Below, one piece after another: positions 57,011 to 64,000 of a stretch of 64,000 nt of DNA. The first letter of the stretch is position 1. Each line of letters begins with the position of its first letter. The position numbers were made by a program, and so were the translations under genes. Below the pieces are notes generated by a model. The model worked only from the letters and a program-made list of their open reading frames with translations, ran no database searches and was not told the origin of the DNA. Source of the stretch: Delphinus delphis (Eukaryota; Chordata; Mammalia; Artiodactyla; Delphinidae); assembly GCF_949987515.2 (NCBI RefSeq), contig NC_082700.1, positions 38,775,380 to 38,839,379 of the forward strand, given 5' to 3'.

Positions 57011-59862
57011 TGTGCATTGTAACTCTGATTTCTGAAGATAGTATTCTGCCTTAGGACATTATTTAATTTTAGAAAAATATTAAATTAGATATTTGGAAGA
57101 AAGTAGGGATTATAATACAGCTTGAGATCTGTCCAATCAATAGACTTTTGGAGTCCTGGATATGACCTGAAGCAGAATTTGTAGAAATTCCTGTGATTCC
57201 TTTTTTTAGTTTTTTTTTTTTTTTAAGTTTTGTTTTGTTTTGTTTAATAAGCTGTTCTTCTTTGAACTAGTAACGGATACTTCTACCCGGAACACATAAA
57301 TTGCCAACAGTATCCAGACGTTATCTCCTTTCAACTTTGAATCACACCATCAAAAGAGAAGATGGTTTCAGAATTCTCAAGTCACACTTATTTTGGAGTA
57401 CCCATGAAAACAAAAACACACAAAAGGTTGTATTCCATACGCCGTTGCCATTCATTTAAAAACAAAATTCCTTCCCTCTGCCCCAACAAAATAGCAGTAT
57501 CTATTAAAACAGCTTGGAATTCACTGAAGCAACAACACTTAGAAGATAGCAATGAGGCATTCCTCTGGTTTCACATCTGTTAACATTTTTGCTATAGTCC
57601 AGATTTCAAAGAGAAACCAATAAAAAATCCTGACAATAATTCAGAAATATTCTGAAAAGCATACACTAATATTAGAGGTCCATTCTTACAGCTTATAATT
57701 CTTCAAAAAGAGAAGTACTGTGTGATCTTATACAAATTAATTTACAGCCTCTCAGTATATTAGGACAACAAGTCTTATATTTATATTACTTTTACATTAT
57801 TTATCTTTTAGAATCTAAAGATGAGGTGTAAGAGTGATGCTTCTTTCAGTTCCCTTAATTTTTCTTTTTTTATATCTCTTTTATTTTTTGTCTCTATTTT
57901 ATATTCTTAGCATTCTTATCTGTTTGCCTTTAAGATGATATGTCCTTTTTCTGCAAAGTTGAATGAGGGTGAGAGGGAAATGGAAAGTGTCTTCTGAAGA
58001 AAGACAGAGGATGAGGGAATATAAGATAACAGTAGTCAGCAAGTGCTAGAGCATTCTGTAGCAAAACAATCTGACAGTTGTTATACATTGGATACTACCT
58101 AGGCAGTTATAGTAGAATTTACTTGTGGGTGGTGGGAAATGATATGCAGTGGATTCTACCCAAGAAAAGATAACATTTTTTATAATGTGGACAGAATTGG
58201 AAGTGTGGTAATGTGGAGTAGGTGGTCAGTGAATCTGAAATGTTTTCTGGAACAGATGGATTTTGGGGAGGCATTTTGGCAGATTTTGTTTCCACTATAA
58301 ACACTCACTAGAGCTTTTAGTTCATAGGAAAACTATTTTCACTTAAACAAGAAAAGCATAGTAATGAGATAAGAGGAATGAGAGGTGGAAGGCGGAAATA
58401 TGTTGGAGGGGGACTCTAGTTTTGTTTGATATTTAAGGATCTTTTTAATCAGAATGCTATCTCTTGTTAAAAGATTAACTTCCAAAATGTATTCAGCTGG
58501 TCTATTTTAAAAATTTAATCCCAGATATTACATTTGACTCTACCCAGTCTTATCAATTTTTCTTATTCATATTTTTAGCATCAAGTTTTTCATCCATTAA
58601 TACCATATAGATGGCTAAGAAGTTATATGCATCTTTCTCTGAGCAATGCTAGTTCTTTTTACAATGTATTATTTTTATGCTCTTAGATGTCAGATTTTTT
58701 TCCTACTTTCATAAGTCTATTCATTCACAAAGGAAAGCAGATATGCATTTGGCTTTGTTCATGCATCCATAACATTTTTACTATTTTGAAATTCAAATCT
58801 GTTTATGTTCTGGGGGGAAAAATAAAAAGTATTACATAAAAGTTTTCATGTTGAAATATTACAGTTCCAAAGCTGACAACAAATTATAGTGAGAAGAGTG
58901 GTACAAGTAATTTGATCACATGGGTAAGACTTATCTCTCAGAAATAACATATGTTCCACATTTTGGCCCTGTTTAGTGGCATCCTGCAACAGCTTTAAGC
59001 CTTTAAACTTGTTTAACTCCTGGACTTCATTAACAACTTTCATAGACCGTACAGAGCTCAAGTGCACAAAGCAAATATATGTATGTTTCCATACAGTTAA
59101 AATCAGAATATCTTCCTCAGGATCATAAAGTAATCCATACCCTCTGGTGGTTTTTTTCCATGCCAAATGTTCTCTAACAAGAGGGGAACCATTGCAGAGA
59201 CCTACTCTCCTTTCTGTCTAAAAGGGGCTTTATTGATATAAGGAACCTGAGACAGACTCAAGAGTTTCATGTAAACTTTGGAAAACCAGACAATACTTTA
59301 TTCTATAAGAGCTGTACAGTGTGACATATGTCAAAGTAAATAACTGTTGTAGTTAAGTCAGCATCTCCACAACTTTGTAGAAAACCAAACCCATTTATTT
59401 ATTTTCATTACAGTTGAAAAAACACTCACACATGAAAGCAAGTTGATCAAATCTGTCCCAAATTGCAGAGTGAAATTTAAAGTGTTAGGAAAGAGATGAG
59501 AATAAGTTAACGGCATAAAACACGACTAGTATTTAACTTTTTTCAATGTAGTCTTCTTTTTAATCTTTTAAGATAGAAATGTACCTTTTTTCATTCAATT
59601 TTCAGGTGTTTTAAGAAAAGCCCCTTTTCTATCTATTAATCTAGAGGAGAATTTTATATAAGAAAGAAAAAAACCACATTTTAAGATTAGATACCAGTGA
59701 GACAGTTTAAAATCTGAAACTAAGTGTGTGAAACTGCGTTAGGAAATGTTATACTGTTTAGAGGGACACATGTTTTTGGCTGGTTTGCCCCACATCACAG
59801 GTCAGTCATTAATTTAGAGACACAAATAATTTTTTCTCCTCAATTTATTACAGCTGAATTTT
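57011..59862. other. Unannotated 2.9 kb stretch
   Basis: T- and TTTTG-rich run at 57196-57244. The next 300 bases (57250-57560) have moderate GC and CpGs (ACCCGGAACAC, CAGACGTTATC) with no repeat identity. A 106-codon minus frame at 58846-59166 has no recognisable domain. Confidence 0.4.
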
Positions 59863-59869
59863 AACAAAG

Positions 59870-60013
59870 TTTGTTTTTTGTTTTTCTTTTTTTTTTTTTT
59901 TTTGGCCACACCGTGTGACTTGTGGGATCTTAGTTCCCTGACAAGAGATTGAACCTGGGCCATGGCAGTAAAAGTGTCGAGTTCTAACCACTGGACCCCT
60001 AGGGAACTCTCTG
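59870..60013 (-). mobile_element. tRNA-derived SINE of the short-body family
   Basis: Minus-strand copy: the right end is the complement of AGTTCCCTAGGGGTCCAGTGG, followed leftwards by the complement of GGTTCAATCTCTTGTCAGGG (B-box region) and GGAACTAAGATCCCACAAG, then CACGGTGTGGCCA and poly(A). This matches the outer SINE at 37790, not the CHR short form. AACAAAG flanks it at 59863 and 60014. Older than the CHR short copies. Confidence 0.9.
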
Positions 60014-60020
60014 AACAAAG

Positions 60021-61469
60021 ATTTTTCAAACAAAAAATAGTCAATAACATGAGAATTCTTGGAATAGATATTTTAATCTAAAAGGAATATCTATACCTTT
60101 TCAGTTGCTTATATATTAAATTTATGGCATATAGGTACATGGATATTCATAGAAAAGTATATGACTAAATAATTCTGAACCTATAAACATTGCAATGATT
60201 TAATTTTTACTTTATTTAAATGCAATTTAAGTATTTTAAAATAAACAACTATATCCTTGTGATCATAAGTAAATGGGCATATGTAAAGATGGGGAATGAA
60301 TTATGAGTACTTGCATTTTTTTCCCTTGTAAGATTCCTTGTCTTGTGACAGTTTAAGTCCAACATGTAGGTGTCAACTTGAACAACAATGTACTTGGAAT
60401 TAGACACACGATGCTTGTTAACAGTAACAAGGCTTGTTAATCCACATCTCTGCAGAGCCCACTGAAAATGTCCTTTCCTGCATAGGTGAGGCAAATAATG
60501 AACTTATTCCCTGTGTGTTTGTCTAACTCAAACAGTTCCTTCAACTTCCCCATAAAACATTTTACATATCTAGGGCAATTTACCACATCCAGCCTTCATT
60601 TCAGTCAACATCATGCCAGATTATTTTTACTCAAAAATTGAGCAGTGGCCAAAGGGAAGCAACTAAAATACTAAAAGTGAATAAAAGTTTGGATACCAGG
60701 ATTGGTACAGAAATGTTGTTAGCCTGAGGAAAATAGAATGTAACTTAATAGCATTGTTCAATTATCTGACTACATCTTATATTCTAGATACCAATTATCT
60801 ATCTAATACTGAGAGAATACAAAGTAATATTTAAAATTAAAGAGATTGTTTAATGTATACATAGATAAAAATGGCTTTATGAGTTCTATGCTAAATGTAA
60901 TAACAAATAAAGAAAATCTTACTAAAGAAAGGCACATTAAAAAAAAAATCCTTTGTCTTTCCTGGTTTACATTTATGCTAATAAGGAAAGGGCCTGTTAG
61001 TGATGTCCCCCATAAGATACTATAACTCTGAGTTTTGGATGCCATTTGTACTGGGTCACAACCGTTTATATTTGCTGTCAAACTATAATTGACAGTTCTA
61101 TACATATATTCTCCCAGGAATAGTTCAACAGCAGAAAATTTTTATTTGATATATATCCTTATGATCCAAATGTAGATCATGGTATTTGTTTATTGTTTTA
61201 AGGGAGAAGTGACTACTTGAAAATAATCTGCAGGGTGATATTTCTGCTTCTATGGGAGCAGCCCCCATTCTAGTGAATGATATTGGAATTTGGTATCCAC
61301 TGCTGCATTGTGAGTAGTTGTCTAGATCAATATTGAAATAAAACCATTCATAAAATGTTGACCTTAAATGACTAAAATTTGTATATTCTTCAGAAAAGAA
61401 ATTGATTTTTTATATATGCAGGTACTGAATTTCTCTTCCTCACTGCCTCCAAAATGTTTATTTTAGGAT
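60021..61469. other. Unannotated stretch
   Basis: No gene or repeat recognised. Confidence 0.45.
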
Positions 61470-61487
61470 CTATCTATTATCTATCTG

Positions 61488-61532
<45 letters not shown>

Positions 61533-61533
61533 T
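61470..61533. repeat. (TCTA)n microsatellite
   Basis: About 15 tetranucleotide units, pure from 61489 (one GTCT variant earlier). Likely polymorphic. Confidence 0.96.
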
Positions 61534-64000
61534 TTCACTGGTCAAAGTCAAGCATGTTAGCCAGTCTTCAAAATTGCAATTGTCAGCACATCAGGAATTT
61601 TTCTGTAACATTTTAGACAAAGATAAATTTATTTCTTTAAATCACTGAACCAAGAAGTGATTACCCAGTTCATCCAACTTAAGGAAAGTTTTCTACTGAT
61701 GTCAGCCTTCAAGTAGACCTCCCTAGTCATTGAGAAGGTCAAAATATTTTTTCCTAATGGTATGCTTAAAGAATATTAATTGCATTAAAGACAATCTAAG
61801 CTTTGGACATTTGGATCAAAATCAAAAGGGAAAGTAAAATAAAATACTGATGTATTTTATTTCTTTTAAATTTTACTTAATACCATTGCAGGGACTAACA
61901 GAAGCAAGTGTTGGATTTGAAGAACTCTGTCAGGAGTTAGGTCTTTCACTGTTATTTGGAACTTGTAGGTTTTAGACCATCATACTACTCATACAGCCCA
62001 TTTCTTAGTCAGAAGTTTTTCGAGATCTTTGGCAATTGAGAAGGGAAAAAATTAAAAATCTTTCATCTTCCTTAGAAAAAAAAATGAGCATTTTATTTTA
62101 CATTAAGGTAGCTGATACTCAACTTGTAAGCCAAAAAGAATTGTATGATTCCAGCTCATAATCTATTCAGAAGGGACCCATTCAGTGAGTGATAGTCAGC
62201 CTCTCACTTAAACCCCTTCCCTCTCCAGGTTCAGCAGCATTTCTGTCCTGCAGGAGCTGACCTGCTCAGCAAAAGTTTTGGGTAAGCCTGCAGTGGTTGG
62301 CCAGCTCCCAGATCTCTAGACTTCCACTTTTCTGGAACACCAGAAATCATTCATTTTGAACAGTAACATCTGGCTCTGAAAGTGGCCAAGATAACTAAGC
62401 AAAAAAATCAGAAAGTGACATTGGCACAAGCTGTAGTTTTTGGTGACCACTCAGGAATATTCAGCATTACTTCTGGAATTATATCTAAAAATTAGTTGCT
62501 TGTCATTATAATTTCCTATTCTGCACTATCCCAAGAGGTGTGAACACGCTACAGGTTTGAGCATTGTAAAACTATGTTAGAATGCTAATACTTAGGTGGA
62601 GAGCCACATTTCCACATTGTAGCCTTCCTAAAAATATCATTCTTTTAATGTCACCGGGGTTCTTTTTTAATAAAAGAGAATAAATGTTTTCTGAAATACA
62701 ATATTATTTTTCATATTTCCATTATTATCATTACAGATAAAAATCAATGCAGAGGCTACTTTTCTCATACTTGGCAGTTGTGGTTTATTACTTGGTATCC
62801 AAGTTAAAAATCTAAAATTGATTTCCCTGTGTGAAGCGAGTCTTAGCTAACCATCTGCTTAAGAGAGGGGAAGACAAAGCTCATTCTTTCCTGCTGCTGC
62901 TTCTCACTGCTGTTAGGTGGCTACTGGGAACCTTAAAATAGGATTGCCAGGTTTAACTTTTCAGAATATGGGGTAGGCATATGTGTCTGCCAGGGATATG
63001 AGGCAGGGAAAGTTGTACTTAGGCCAGTGGGACTAACTAAGTTATTAGATACTGACGTTGCTGAATGCCAGAGATAGAAGCACAGATGTCATCATCATGT
63101 CCTGCTACCCATTTCACATTCATGATTCAGCAATAAAATATTGGATAATCTTGAATATATGGATCACCTGGGAACCTAGGTCTAGACTTGAATGTTATTA
63201 TAATACCTGGATTGCTTAATCCAGCTGATTGCAATTTTCAGGATGCGTATGTTAGAAAAAATATATCTTTGGTGCTGGCTACAAATTAAAGGAACATCTA
63301 AGAAAAGAGATAAACTCTGGAGCTAAGAACTTGTGATGATGTTTAGATGCAGAAAATGTTGGAAACTTCACTGTTCATGGTAAACCTGATTGTGGAAGAG
63401 AATTTCTGGACTTATAGAGTTTGTCATTGCAAAATATGCTGTAAAAAAAAAAAAAGGAGAAAAACGATTAGTACAATATTAAATATTTAAATCTGATATA
63501 TGAAACTAGATTTTGAAATACAGAAAATACTTAAATCATGTCTTAAAAGACCACAGAGTTCATAGGAAGAGAACATAATGTTAAAGACATTTTCCATTGG
63601 AATATAGAAAAAATTTACTATAAGCCCTGTATTTATTTTCTCATATTTATGTATATTTTCTTGCTTCCTGGCTTCTTTTCTTCATTTATCAAAGTCTGTG
63701 TGGTATTCAAGCATTAAATCTCTCTGCTTCTACATAAACCAGTCACACATGTACTCATCCAACTTTTAATCTCTTCCTTTCTCTCACCTCCCATCTTGTT
63801 CCTTTCTGTCTTCCTTCCATTATATTACCTAATCCTTACATGTAAAGAATTTCTGTACTGTCTGCTTTACTTCACAGAATCTCTTAAATATGTTTCTATA
63901 AATTTCAAAGTAGGAAGATTTTCTTCCTTATGTGTCAGTACAGACTTTTTTTTTTTTTTTAATGTAAAACCTCAAAAGCTAACATTCATCAACTGAAACA
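61534..64000. other. Unannotated 2.5 kb to window end
   Basis: No gene or named repeat. A somewhat GC-richer interval is at 62160-62340 (CCTGCAGGAGCTGACCTGC). Short homopolymers: 12 A at 63441 and 14 T at 63947. Confidence 0.4.

Noticed and set aside
58846..59166. 106-codon minus-strand open frame in apparently unique DNA
   Set aside because: No recognisable domain. At this AT content several chance frames of 100 codons are expected in 64 kb, and no splice or promoter context supports it.
1..64000. CRISPR array, operon, phage or plasmid features
   Set aside because: No regularly spaced repeats with unique spacers and no bacterial gene structure. Repeat content is clearly mammalian.
1..64000. 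Strand bias of CHR SINEs (about ten minus, six plus)
   Set aside because: The numbers are too small to differ from chance.

Overview
This window looks like ordinary, AT-rich, non-coding nuclear DNA from a cetacean (whale or dolphin). The main evidence is at least fifteen tRNA-derived SINEs of the CHR type. Their head reads GGGCTTCCCTGGTGGTGCAG and their GC-rich short form ends in GAGGCCCGCGTACCGC followed by poly(A). That short CHR form is typical of cetaceans, while the longer form also occurs in hippos and ruminants. L1 LINEs of cetartiodactyl type and old mammalian repeats (MIR, L2, CR1/L3-like, MER5-like) complete the picture. I cannot tell the species or the chromosomal position.

I found no exon, RNA gene or host protein-coding gene I would defend. 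The open frames of 60-130 codons are short chance frames, or frames running through SINEs and L1s. The window is an intergenic desert or a very large intron.

Layout. 1-5.2 kb: a MIR, a pyrimidine tract, a probable solo retroviral LTR carrying three U3 repeats, a CHR SINE, an antisense L2 of about 1 kb split by a TG microsatellite, and an L2 3' end with an 88-bp tandem duplication. 5.2-16 kb: sparse, with one L1 3' end, two CHR SINEs, a MIR and several MER5-like elements. 16.2-23.8 kb: an old L1 whose 3' end is abutted by a second L1 end, two CHR SINEs, L2 fragments on both strands and a MIR. 27.8-28.6 kb: a compact solo LTR on the minus strand, then a SINE with an odd tail. 29.95-36.33 kb: a nearly full-length L1 with a 17-bp target-site duplication. 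It is inactivated by stops, frameshifts and altered catalytic residues, and two CHR SINEs have landed in it. 37.7-46 kb: a SINE inserted inside a SINE, a long-form CHR SINE, an old L1M on the minus strand, two short-form SINEs, MIRs and L2s, and two GC-richer patches that could be conserved non-coding elements. 46-64 kb: mostly unannotated AT-rich DNA, with a MIR, L2 and L3 fragments, one very intact (young) SINE, a minus-strand L1 3' end, a truncated SINE, a SINE of another tRNA family, microsatellites and a small group of competing hairpins.

Nothing here works together as a pathway or operon. The coherent story is layered retrotransposition: L1 enzymes supplied in trans mobilised the CHR SINEs, and the nesting order gives relative ages. 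I did not find a convincing new biological system. The most useful leads are the local structural oddities listed as findings. Subfamily names are from memory of family features and were not checked against a repeat library.
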